Shown one piece after another: positions 14,101 to 23,047 of a DNA stretch of 64,000 bases. The DNA lies in assembly GCF_032854445.1 (NCBI RefSeq), contig NC_088296.1, forward strand, positions 26,595,448-26,659,447, in the 5' to 3' direction. A model generated the notes under the pieces. That model had not been told where the DNA came from. It saw nothing but the letters and a program-made list of their open reading frames with translations, and made no database searches. How positions within the stretch are numbered: position 1 is the stretch's first letter; every line of letters begins with the position of its first letter. A program made the position numbers and the translations under genes. This stretch comes from Liolophura sinensis (taxonomy: Eukaryota > Mollusca > Polyplacophora > Chitonida > Chitonidae).

Positions 14101-16032
14101 ACTCACAAAGCTGACAAACTCACAGGGACAACAAACTCACAGGGGTGACATACTTACGGGGCTGACAAACTTACAGGGCTGACAAACTCACTGGGCTGAC
14201 AAACTCACAAACAAACTCATGAGGGCTGACAAACTCATGGGGCTGACAAACTCACCCTGCCGACAAACTCACAGGGCTGACAAAGTCATGAGGGTTGACA
14301 AACTCACAGGGCTGACAAACTCACAGGGCTGACAAACTCACAGGGATGACAAACTCACAAAGCTGACAAACTCACGGGGCTGACAAACTCACAGGGTTGA
14401 CAAACTCACAGGGGTAACAAACTCACGGGGCTGACACACTCACAGGGATGACAAACTCACAGGGATGACAAACTCACGGGGCTGACAAACTCATGGGGAT
14501 GACAAACTCATGGGGCTGACAAACTCACAAAGCTGACAAACTCACAGGGATGACAAACTCACAAAGCTGACAAACTCACAGGGCTGACAAACTCACAGGG
14601 GTGATATACTCACGGGCTGACATACTCAAAGGGATGACAAACTCACAAAGCTGACAAACTCACAAAGCTGACAAACTCACAGGGCTGACAAACTCACAGG
14701 GGTGACATACTCACGGGGCTGACAAACTCACAGGGATGACAAACTCACAGGGCTGACAAACTCACAGGGATGACAAACTCACAGGGGTGACATACTCATG
14801 GGGCTGACAAATTCACAGGGCTGACAAACTCACAGGGATGACAAACTCACAAAGCTGACAAACTCACGGGGCTGACAAACTCACGGGGCTGACATACTCA
14901 TAAACCTGACAAACTCATAAACCTGACAAACTCACAGGGATGACAAACTCACAGGGTTGACAAACTCACAGGGGTAACAAACTCACGGGGCTGACAAACT
15001 CGGGGCTGACAAACTCACAGGGATGACAAACTCATGGGGCTGACAAACTCATGGGGCTGACAAACTCACAAAGCTGACAAACTCACAAGGATGACAAACT
15101 CACAAAGCTGACAAACTCACAGGGCTGACAAACTCACAGGGGTGACATACTCACGGGGCTGACATACTCAAAGGGATGACAAACTCACAAAGCTGACAAA
15201 CTCACAGGGGTGACAAACTCACAGGGATGACAAACTCACGGGGCTGACAAACTCACCCTGCCGACAAACTCACAGGGATGACAAACTCACTGGGCTGACA
15301 AACTCACGGGGCTGACAAACTCACAGGGATGACAAACTCACGGGGCTGACAAACTCACAGGGATGACAAACTCATGGGGCGAACAAACTCACTGGGATGA
15401 CAAACTCACAAGATTGACAAACTCACAGGGCTGACAAACTCACAGGGATGACAAACTCACAGGGCTGACAAACTCACAGGGCTGACAAACTCACCCTGCC
15501 GACAAACTCACAGGGATGACAAACTCACGGGGCTGACAAACTCATAGGAGTGACAAACTCATGGGACTGACAAACTCACAGGGGTGACAAACTCACAGGG
15601 GTGACAAACTCATGGGACTGACAAACTCACAGGGGTGACAAACTCACACGGGTGACAAACTCACGGGGCTGACAAACTCACAGGGGTGACAAACTCACAC
15701 GGGTGACAAACTCACGGGGCTGACAAACTCAACTGGTGGACTACACTATACTCACATGCCATCAGCTCGTAGGCTTTCTTCACATCAAACTTCCTGGCTC
15801 GCAGAAAACGCAGGAGAAAAGCGTCGTCCTTTCCACCAAACTTTTCCACAATTTTTGCTCCCTGCTCTGTGCTCTGCTTTTCCGCCATCATGGCTCTCAG
15901 TTCTCTGAACCCATTCTCCAGTGACTCCGGACTCTCATTCAGTTCACTGCATGCTTTCTCAATGTCAGCATCAGACAGCTTTCCCTCATTTTTACAGAAG
16001 AATCTTCTGTAAGCCTCCTTCTGGTTCTCCAT
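8501..16032 (-). CDS. rlbp1-like: RLBP1-like CRAL-TRIO lipid-binding protein, 5 exons
   Basis: The CDS joins 16032-15756, 12348-12233, 11080-10859, 10108-9998 and 8698-8501 on the minus strand (924 nt, 307 aa plus TGA). All introns are GT-AG, and phases (1,0,0,0) agree across every junction. The CRAL-TRIO N-terminal helical domain includes [13 protein letters not shown] at residues 72-84. The Sec14-like lipid-binding domain covers about 120-275, with [10 protein letters not shown] (172-181), QPWYF (220-224) and LPVEFGG (262-268). From family knowledge, the run MVDMLQ.FPARFK..HFI.QPWYF is most like cellular retinaldehyde-binding protein, with clavesins and alpha-tocopherol transfer protein as more distant relatives. 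The predicted role is cytosolic binding and transfer of a hydrophobic ligand, possibly a retinoid; ligand identity is inference. Length fits the family (about 280-350 aa). The start is the only ATG in frame upstream of the conserved N-domain, and 5' noncoding exons are possible. Introns 1, 2 and 4 are filled with minisatellites that carry splice-site copies. Confidence 0.93.
8848..8880. other. 13-bp perfect inverted repeat (hairpin)
   Basis: AAACCCCTGACCT, a 7-nt spacer, then AGGTCAGGGGTTT. Lies inside intron 4 of the RLBP1-like gene, about 150 nt upstream of the exon 5 acceptor. Confidence 0.8.
9015..10008 (-). repeat. 66-bp minisatellite carrying exon 4 donor copies
   Basis: About 15 units of 66 bp. 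On the gene strand each contains AGCTGGCTGACAGGGTATGT, which is the last 14 bases of RLBP1-like exon 4 plus the GTATGT donor. The first unit overlaps the real exon end at 9998. Spurious 22-aa-repeat frame of 340 codons on the minus strand. Confidence 0.95.
9998..10108 (-). CDS. rlbp1-like: RLBP1-like exon 4
   Basis: Residues 206-242, [19 protein letters not shown] through KKKLADR. The acceptor is TTTCCCCAG|GGG and the donor ACAGG|GTATGT, phase 0. The last bases of this exon (AGCTGGCTGACAGG) together with the donor are repeated about 15 times in the adjoining 66-bp array. Confidence 0.94.
10365..10580 (+). repeat. Dispersed repeat family 3, copy a
   Basis: About 215 bp similar throughout to 53655-53880 (TTTCGCATGTTTGCA.GGTG, TAGTTTTGT, CCAAAATCAAAT, AAAGTTGCTCTTT, GAGGAATT). 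Lies in intron 3 of the RLBP1-like gene. Confidence 0.75.
10859..11080 (-). CDS. rlbp1-like: RLBP1-like exon 3
   Basis: Residues 132-205, 74 codons, the core of the CRAL-TRIO lipid-binding domain (GHVVLVF..., [17 protein letters not shown], ending KKMVDMLQ). The acceptor is TTTCCCAG|GGC and the donor CAG|GTGGGA, phase 0 at both ends. This is the most confidently recognised exon of the gene. Confidence 0.94.
11108..11160. repeat. (TA)n microsatellite
   Basis: About 25 TA dinucleotides with one interruption, just upstream (on the gene strand) of the exon 3 acceptor. Confidence 0.97.
11240..11545. repeat. 20-bp minisatellite
   Basis: About 12 clear units of AGATGCTACAAATATCGTCT from 11310, preceded by decayed CTAGATGTTGCAAAAATCTC units. 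In RLBP1-like intron 2. Confidence 0.92.
11640..12095. repeat. 18-bp minisatellite
   Basis: About 24 units of GACCAAAAGTGGTTACCT/AGACCAAAAG variants with 9-bp insertions (CAGTGGTTA). In RLBP1-like intron 2. Also gives spurious open frames on both strands. Confidence 0.95.
12233..12348 (-). CDS. rlbp1-like: RLBP1-like exon 2
   Basis: Residues 93-131, beginning [11 protein letters not shown] and ending FKDKE. The acceptor is GTTACAG|GTTTC and the donor GAG|GTGTGT (phase 0). Against remembered RLBP1 the junction aligns without a gap ([17 protein letters not shown]), which identifies this exon-proximal acceptor as the canonical one even though many similar acceptors lie upstream. Confidence 0.92.
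12349..13355 (-). repeat. 36-bp minisatellite carrying exon 2 acceptor copies
   Basis: About 28 units of 36 bp. On the gene strand each reads TGTGTGTTACAGGTTTTGTC-ATCAGCTGTGGCTTTG; the real exon 2 junction is TGTGTGTTACAG|GTTTCATC, so every unit resembles the exon's 3' splice site. A higher-order ~215-248 bp block beginning GCCTAGCTAATGAC recurs at 12868, 13083 and 13334. The frame of exon 2 is open through the array to 12865. Confidence 0.95.
13510..15735 (-). repeat. 17-bp minisatellite carrying GTGAGT donor motif
   Basis: About 125-130 units of ACAAACTCACAGGGCTG; on the gene strand nearly every unit reads CCTGTGAGTTTGTCA, so it repeats the GTGAGT donor used by RLBP1-like exon 1 at 15755. 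The array ends about 20 bp from that donor. Confidence 0.95.
15756..16032 (-). CDS. rlbp1-like: RLBP1-like exon 1 (coding)
   Basis: Residues 1-92 of the CRAL-TRIO protein, the helical N-terminal domain ending ...KKAYELMA. The donor is T|GTGAGT at 15755, leaving one base of a Cys codon (phase 1). Read-through past the donor stops after 14 codons. A 17-bp array whose units also carry GTGAGT begins about 20 bp into the intron. Confidence 0.93.
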
Positions 16033-17325
16033 TTTAAGTTTCAGTCAAATATCATACAACACGATGACAGGTTGTTGTACTGGCCATGTGCAAAACTGAT
16101 AAACCTTTTATGTAACAAAAACAAAAAAAACGAGAAAATCCACAAATACTTGTCTGTAACATAAATGAACTTCACAATAACTTTAATTCTTCAATATTTT
16201 GGAATTTTTCCATATTTTGGATCAGCAATTTTTTCAGTCATTATCAATACTTCTCATCTTTTCTAACACTGACATCTCCATGAGGAAAGATTACATCTGT
16301 AGAAATGGTTAACATTCTAACATGTTTGATTATGTACATGTACCTTGAGGGGTTGGTAGGTTTATGGGGGGGGGGGGGGGTATGGGGTGGGGGCGGGCTG
16401 TGAAGAAAAACATGCAAAAATTATTCACACATTTATTTATTTAAATAGTGTTTTCTACTGAATCGAAATACACACACACTTCTAAATTTCCTCCCTGCAG
16501 GTACTGACAAATGCGCATGTGCGTAAAGAAAACGTTGGTACCATGAAGTCCATCAATGGTTAAAACATTGCACTTTTTTCTTGCACATCTATCACATCAA
16601 TTTAAAAAAAAAGAAGAAGAAAAACAAATACTTTTAAAAATAATTGGTAAAACAAATTATTTTGCTCACAAATTTGGCCTGCAAAATGAAGTGTGTTTGT
16701 CAGATGCATTCAAAGCCTAGGTTGGTGTAGTCATGCCTACAATGGCCAACCGTCACACATGCCAATAGGCAATAATATCCATAGATGCAACAGGTTGCAG
16801 GCTTCCGCCGGAATAGAAGACGATAGACCTCAGAAGTGCTTGCACTGCTCTAGGCTTACCGGTCCCAGTTTCCCCCGTAGAATTGTCCTCGAGATTTTGT
16901 CGAGCTGACAGCCAGCATGCGTTCATCTCCTTGATGCCCTGAATCATAAGCCTGAAAATGAGCCCATGAAACACAATTAACCATCCCTGATCACATTATA
17001 ATATAAACACATGTACAGTTCATATATTCACATTAACACCATTGCATAAACAAGTGCTCAACATCCGGGCGCTTGAATCACGACCTCAGGAAAACGTGAC
17101 ACTGAGAATCTTTTTGATTCGTTACTATGTTGCTGGTGCCAATATTTTTACCGAATGGATTGACCTGTTGTACGTAGGTGTTTTTATCATAGATTTCCAT
17201 TGGTCGTATTGCGCAGCGACTACCCAATGAAAAGGCGTGTTACAACTCTCCTTCGGCCAAACTTAGCGATCTTTCGGCGTGTTAGGATTGTTACACATTC
17301 GAGGGGGAAAAACTTGCAAAACAAG
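16033..17325. promoter_or_regulatory. Divergent intergenic region, RLBP1-like / COX7C
   Basis: 1.3 kb between two divergent start codons, without tandem arrays except a G-run at about 16366-16380. It must contain both promoters unless the RLBP1-like gene has distant 5' noncoding exons. I could not identify a defined TATA box or initiator. Short ORFs here show no recognisable protein. Confidence 0.4.
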
Positions 17326-17427
17326 ATGCAGGGGCTTGGTAGTCGACTTTTGACGGTCAGTCGACGAGGATTTTCCACTTCTGCTGTAAGAAGTAGCGGC
17401 TGGCAACAGCATGGAATCCCCGGATCG
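17326..17427 (+). CDS. COX7C: COX7C exon 1 (presequence)
   Basis: 34 codons: an arginine-rich, acid-free amphipathic mitochondrial targeting sequence ending in HGIPGS. The phase-0 donor G|GTAAGA is at 17428. It lies 1.3 kb from the start codon of the divergent RLBP1-like gene. Confidence 0.9.
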
Positions 17428-20400
17428 GTAAGAAAGATGGAGTCAAATGTCGTAATCGATGTTGTTGTTGTTGTCTCAAGTGTTCCGTTTGTCTCAAGGT
17501 CAACAGAAATGGAACTTATCCAAAGGGGAAAAAAAAGCCCAAAATGTTAATGATAACATTTGCCTGAGATGTAACCTTCGTTTGTTGAGTTAACTTAATG
17601 CTTGAGGGTCATTGTGTGATCAAATTTGATGTCTTTTGTCCAAGTTTTCGTCTACCAGTGTGTATGAGGCAGGAACAAATACTGGATTGGCATGATTGGT
17701 AATTTGTAAGGCTGGGAATGCTGTCTGACGTCATTTCATTGAAGGAGCTGCTTTCCGCGACGCAGACCTGAAAAAGAGGTCGCTGACTAACAATACACAG
17801 CATCCTAGTCTTTACAATAACCCTGGATTGGACGGAGTAGCTGGATTGGATGGAGTAGCTGGAAATGCTCATTTAAATTCTGCATTGAGGTCAATTTTCA
17901 GCAATTTCTGCACTTCACCTACCTCAACGTTTTATCCTTAACTGGCCTGGTGCATAAGGCAAAAAAAAGTTGACGTTAAAATCAGCCCTGAAATGGCCAG
18001 ACATGTGGATTTCAAGTGTCACTCAAAAAAAATTACCTCTTTAGGACTAGCTGTTTCTTCTAGGGTACCTGCACCTGATTCCTTCATTATCTCTTGACTT
18101 TCCCATTCTTAACCACATTATATCATTGTATGCCAGTGTGTATTGTATCTTAACCATGTTACATCATTGTATGGCAGTGTGTATTGTATCTTTACCACAT
18201 TACATCATTGTATGGCAGTGTGTATTGTATCTTAACCACATTACATCGTTGTATGGCAGTGTGTATTGTATCTTAATCACATTACATCATTGTATTGCAG
18301 TGTGTATTGTATCTTAACCACAGTACATCATTGTATGGCAGTGTGTATTGTATCTTAACCACATTACATCATTGTAAGCCAGTGTGTATTGTATCTTAAC
18401 CACATTACATCATTGTATGGCAGTGTGTATTGTATCTTAACCACATTACGTCATTGTATGGCAGTGTGTATTGTATCCATCAGATCATCAAATTCCCTGT
18501 CCAAGGTCCAGTTTGAACCCACCCATCACATGTTCTTGTGATTGAAAAGCAAGCACCTTAACCACTCGGTCATGGCCTGCTGCCACCTAACGGACAATAG
18601 GAATGTTGGCTATTTGTCATGTCCAGTTATGAGAAAATATAACTGGTGATTGTTTTCAGTAGGGTGCAAAGGTACCTAGATGTAGTGAAATGAAGGAACA
18701 GAACATGAGGTCAGCTGAAATTCAGGTTGGGAATTGTATTTTCACTCCTGAGTATTTTGTACATCCACCTGCTGCTGACCTAAGTCAGTGATTATCAGCT
18801 GCTGGTATTGCAAAGTGCTGGGACAAAAACGCATTCCCATCAAACATTGTCATGCATCTCATAGTTTATCTTCTACTGGCTACAAAACTTGTCAGATCAG
18901 GCTGTTCTTCCCTCAGTGCTGGATCAGAGAACGTGGAAAGTAACAAGTATGAGATGGGCAAACATTAACATATTATTTGTCAGTTACCCTGTTGGTAGTA
19001 ATCATTTTAATGAATATATCAGACATCCAAATTTTTGTTAGTTGTGATGCTGTCTTTAAGTATTTGAGGGCCTTTCGCCCATATCACAAGATATAATTTG
19101 TCTGTAGTATACTGTAAAGTACTTAATTTTTGCGTGGAACAAATTTTTTTGCGGATTCCACAGTCAGTAATTTACCACAAAAATAATTGCAGCGAAAAAA
19201 CTATCCAGTATTGAATCATATACAACAGGTAGTAGTAATAATGAATTGAAATCTTTGCCAGGCTGACGGGAGTAAAAATTAATTCCCACAAATATATTTT
19301 TGGAGAAAATCAGCTAAAATAAATTCCAGCGAATAATAAGTACTTTACAGTATACAATTTTAGAGACTCTATGTAAATTCATATGCATTATAAAAAATTA
19401 CAGTTTTCCCGTTTTACCTGAGGTATAATTCTTTTTAATTGGTTTTAAACATGTCCATATTTTTTATTTTATTTTTGATGTTCTCCTTATCACCTCAAAA
19501 ACATTTCACTGTTTTCTTGTTGGGCTTTATGTTCTGCAACATTATTGGCATTCAGTCATAATCGTTCAAACAACATAAGCGAGACATCACTAAAAAAGAT
19601 TACCTTCTCAGAGATTAATACAAGTCGATTTCAGACTGCGGTATTCGGTGGTAAAATAGAGTTATCAACTGGAAATTTGGGTAAAGAAACTTAATTCTGT
19701 TTTTTTGGCACAAAGGCTAAAAATTTTGGATGAAAACAGAGTTGCTTTCAACAAAATATGGGTCACAGGGATGAGTGGTCAACTTCAGTCACCAACAACT
19801 GCATCCCTGACAAGCCGAAGTGGTCATGTGAATTTTAAATTAAAATTCGGTTTTAAATATATTCAAACTATGGTGGTAGGGTTTTGTGGGTATAAAACAA
19901 AATGGGAGTCCATTCATATTTAGTTTGATCAATCTTCGGTAGGCTTATGCAAGAAAAGTAGATACAACACATGCTAGCTTTCAAAAAATGTGGCTTTGAT
20001 ACACGCTATCCCATTGGGTGTGTCTCTCCTGTGGACTAATGCGTGAGCTGCTAACAAATTATGAACTGTGTACAACAAGGCAATGGCCGTTTGATAGCTA
20101 CGCCATATTGGCAGTTTCTGACTGGCTAAAGAGAACGATTAAAACCAAAGTCATTCCAAAAATATTCGTGTTGCTTGACTGCGTGATTGAGGGGCTCCAA
20201 TAATGGTGACTTTGTTCAGATGATGACCATTCACTTTGCATGCTGACTAAAAGTAGGCCTACTTGTACTCGCTCGCCAGTCAAAGGCCGGTACGAAAACA
20301 AGTGACACGTCTTAGTCTCATTGAATACTGCTCACAGTAGGTGTGAATGTCATCTTGTTACATAGCAGGAATCCATGCCCCGTTGGTTTAATCTCAGATC

Positions 20401-22067
20401 CAGATTACTAGAATTAGCAACGCCACAGGAAACAAAAAGAGGATTATAGCCACTCCTAATAACACCTGCTTGACGTGCTTGAGTAATTTCGGCCATGTTC
20501 CCTTGAATAATTACGTGACAATAAATTACCTCAACCCCATCTTTGAAGTAAATCCGCGAAAATAATTTCCAGGGAATAATAAATGCTTCACAGTATATAC
20601 CTCTGATCAGAATAAACCTTGCCTTTTGTGTTTGAAGGCTTATATATATATATATGTTTACTCTTTCTGTACTATTAGTTCCTTTCTCTTTTCTAATATT
20701 TATAACAACCAACAACTAAACATGCATGGTTTATAAAGTTTACTCAGAGCAGAGTAAGCATCTGTGTTTTGATATAATGTTTGTTAGTTCCTTTCTTTCC
20801 TTTAATATAACAACTAACCATGATGAGAAACGAACCTCAAATGAAATTAAACTTTCTCTCACTCCTTTGTATACATATATACACAGTATATCATATATAC
20901 TTTCGGGTTCACAAACTTACCGGTGGCTAGAGGGGACTTAAACTCTATATATTTATTTATTTATTTGATTGGTGTTTTATGCCGTACTCAAGAATATTTC
21001 ACTTATACGATGGCAGCCAGCATTATGGTGGGAGGTAACCGAGCACAGCCCAGAAGGAAACCCACGTCCATCCGCAGGTAGTTGGCAGAGCTTCCCACGT
21101 ATGGCCTGGGAGGAAGCCAGCATGAGCTGGAATTTATCTCGCTTTCAACCCCATTGGTGAGAGGCTCCTGGATCATTACACTCCGCTAGCACACTAACCA
21201 ACTGAGCCACAGATGCCCCATAAACTCAGTACCAGGTTACAGTTGGTGACCTAAACTCAGCACCAGGTTACACTCAGTGTTTAAAATATAAATAAACTCA
21301 ATCTCGAAAAGGAAAAAAAAAACTCAATTTTGAATATCAGGTGGTAAAAATTTGGACCTGGATGAATCCTTGCTTTTTAAATGACAGCCATAGACAAAAG
21401 GGGCATAAATTTTAGAAGAAATTAGGTAACTCCTACAAGTGTACAAAACACACAAACAGGGGCTAATGACAGCCTCTTAGATCATGAAGATGTGTGTCCA
21501 TGTATGCATCAGGGTTTGCTGTTCAGGAAGATTTGAGTGCTGCAGATCTGGTAATCTGTCTGTCTTGGCATTGGTCATAACCATTGTTAATGGTTCACAA
21601 GAATAGATTTGCTCGCCAGAAACCTAGGCTTTTTGGTATGAAATTTACTCATTTGATAGTCTTAAATTCTTCAAGTCCTCTCACTTTCTAATTCAAAACT
21701 TAAATGCTATACATCTGAAGTTTTTCAGAATTTCAGAATTTAGCTTTCGACAACAACGGATACAAGCTGAGAGCATATTTCGTGCGGTTCTTTATCAAAC
21801 ACAAAAGTCTAAAGTTTTTTGGTCGTGATCTCAGAATTGGCCTCTTGACTTCAAGTGGAGTACCCAGCCAATGACAAATTTCTTACTATACTTGTTGTTC
21901 TTTAACAAATGTATGTACGACAACTGAAGGTATCCCCTTTGTGCTTTCAGAATTTACCTTTTGACATCAACAACAGATACAAGCTGACAGCATTTTTCTT
22001 GCTGTTTTTTGGGTCTGGGTTCAACGCCCCATTTTTCCTGGTCAGACATCAAGTCCTGAAGAAATAA
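17326..22067 (+). CDS. COX7C: Cytochrome c oxidase subunit 7C precursor, 2 exons
   Basis: The CDS joins 17326-17427 and 21951-22067 (72 aa). Exon 1 encodes a mitochondrial presequence rich in R/S/T without acids (MQGLGSRLLTVSRRGFSTSA...) and ends HGIPGS; the donor is TCG|GTAAGA. Exon 2 begins NLPFDINNRYKL and contains one membrane segment at about residues 46-65 (FFLLFFGSGFNAPFFLV) and VRHQVLKK then TAA. The IPG.NLPF / N.YKL / GSGF..PF..VRHQ pattern is that of COX7C, a small nuclear-encoded inner-membrane subunit of respiratory complex IV. Length is close to other animals (about 63-70 aa). Both junctions are phase 0. The start ATG follows CAAG, and upstream in-frame ATGs lie outside the conserved presequence. 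The intron contains a 41-bp array and a MITE; two degenerate exon 2 copies lie just upstream of the real exon 2. Confidence 0.93.
18110..18480. repeat. 41-bp minisatellite in COX7C intron
   Basis: Nine units of about 41 bp (CATTGTATGGCAGTGTGTAT, TGTATCTTAACCACATTACAT). Confidence 0.93.
18500..18583 (-). mobile_element. tRNA-derived sequence (Ser/Leu-like head)
   Basis: On the minus strand GACCGAGTGGTTAAGG (A-box-like) and GGGTTCAAAC (B-box) at tRNA-like spacing. Stems are degenerate and no CCA-side acceptor stem pairs, so a SINE head or tRNA pseudogene rather than a tRNA gene. Confidence 0.5.
19107..19355. mobile_element. MITE with 18-bp perfect terminal inverted repeats
   Basis: Left end GTATACTGTAAAGTACTT, right end AAGTACTTTACAGTATAC, exact reverse complements; imperfect pairing continues inward (ATTTTTGCGTGGAA / TTCCAGCGAATAAT). 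About 249 bp with no coding capacity; flanking TA may be the target duplication. A non-autonomous DNA transposon. Confidence 0.85.
20515..20600 (+). mobile_element. Truncated relative of the MITE
   Basis: CGCGAAAATAATTTCCAGGG-AATAATAAATGCTTCACAGTATA matches the right half of the 19107-19355 element with several substitutions. Confidence 0.6.
20640..20655. repeat. Short (TA)n microsatellite
   Basis: Run of TA dinucleotides, about eight units. Confidence 0.9.
20950..21222 (-). mobile_element. SINE family 1, full-length copy
   Basis: On the minus strand: tRNA-like head GTGGCTCAGTTGGTTAG, then CAGCTCATGCTGGCTTCCTC, CACCATAATGCTGGC, AAATATTCTTGAGTACGGC, AAAACACCAATCAAATAAAT. The clearest tRNA-derived head in the window. 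It lies in the COX7C intron, reversed. Confidence 0.88.
21737..21874 (+). pseudogene. Degenerate duplicate of COX7C exon 2
   Basis: Begins after its own acceptor TTTCAG|AAT and reads NLAFDNNGYKLRAYF, clearly related to the real exon's NLPFDINNRYKLTAFF. It keeps an open frame for 45 codons before TGA but loses GSGF..PF and VRHQ, so the product would lack the conserved C-terminus. A further fragment starts at 21835 (CAG|AATTGGCCTCTTGAC). Either a decayed tandem exon duplication or a mutually exclusive exon; I favour decay. Confidence 0.75.
21951..22067 (+). CDS. COX7C: COX7C exon 2 (mature protein)
   Basis: 38 codons plus TAA: the conserved NLPF motif, YKL, a single transmembrane helix and the terminal VRHQ..KK. 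The acceptor is GTGCTTTCAG|AAT. An AATAAA at about 22895 is a distant polyadenylation candidate only. Confidence 0.94.
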   Translation, partial: NLPFDINNRYKLTAFFLLFFGSGFNAPFFLVRHQVLKK

Positions 22068-22137
22068 TGCAGTAGAAATCCTAGGAAATTATATTAGCAT
22101 GGTGAGTACTGGTGTTTAAGCATGTATCCAAATATTC

Positions 22138-22530
22138 ATGGCCCATGCTGGCTTCCTCTCCATCCATACGTGGGAACCTACAGGTGGTCATAGCCCATTC
22201 TGGCTTCCTCTCCATCCTTAAGTGGAAACCTACAGGTGGTCATGGCCCATGCTGGCTTTTTCTTCATCCTTATGTGGGAACCTACAGGTGGTCATGGCCC
22301 TAGCTGGCATCCTCTCCATCCTTACGTGGCAACCTACAGGTGGTCATAGCTCATGCTGGCTTCCTCTCCATCTATATGTGGGAACCCACAGGTGGTCATG
22401 GCCCATGTTGGCTTCCTCTCCATCCATACGTGGGAACCTACAGGTGGTCATGGCCCATGCCGGCTTCCTCTCCATCCATGCGTGGGAACCTACAGGTGGT
22501 CATGGCCCATGCCGGCGCCACCGCCGGTTT
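22138..22530 (+). repeat. 52-bp minisatellite derived from SINE core
   Basis: About seven units (GCCCATGCTGGCTTCCTCTC, CATCCATACGTGGGAACCTA, CAGGTGGTCAT). The sequence GCTGGCTTCCTC..TACGTGGGAA is also the conserved middle of SINE family 1, so the array probably expanded from inside a SINE. It lies just after the COX7C stop. Confidence 0.85.
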
Positions 22531-22693
22531 CATTACCCTGCCTGGCAGCTCTGGCTGATAATCCGTGCGACGTGGGATCAGGTGTCCCGACTCGTAAGCC
22601 CACACATACATCACTAATTATACCTCGCCATTGCATCGAAGAAACAGTCGATCTCTATTTTAAACCTTTAATTTGCCAACGCTGTATTGATCC

Positions 22694-23047
22694 ATGACTA
22701 CACCAAACAAGGAATCTTCATGCACAACGTACACAGCTGGCCTCAGTTTGAACGGCAAACCGATTATCATACATGGAAGTCACCTCAGACCAGTACCTGG
22801 TCAACAGTTGGCTGCTGAGCACCCTCATCATGCAACACCACAAACGAATTTCACTGAGAAATATGTCATCAGCTTCCGGTATTCATGTAGTTCCAATAAA
22901 GTATGTCAGTCTACTTGCCCATGTTGTGTCCTTCGTCCTCTTATTACAGAAGAGTTCCCTGTCCTGCATTTTATAGCGAAACCTCCCTGCAAACGCAGAA
23001 AATGTACTCCATGCAAGGTTTTCGAAAACTACCACGATTTACTTTGA
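22694..23047 (+). other. 117-codon ORF, unrecognised, doubtful
   Basis: An ORF with a Cys-rich C-terminal half (CSSNKVCQSTCPCCV, CKRRKCTPCK). No family recognised, no supporting splice context and ordinary base composition. It may be chance or part of the COX7C 3'UTR (an AATAAA occurs inside at about 22895). Confidence 0.2.

Noticed and set aside
16693-16974. ORFs on both strands of 71-73 codons in the divergent intergenic region
   Set aside because: They overlap each other, show no family and no splice context.
17609-17872. 87-codon minus-strand ORF inside the COX7C intron
   Set aside because: No family recognised; contains a short GGATTGGA.GGAGTAGCT duplication.
18500-18583. Functional tRNA-Ser/Leu gene
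   Set aside because: A and B boxes are present, but stems do not pair well and no acceptor stem is seen.
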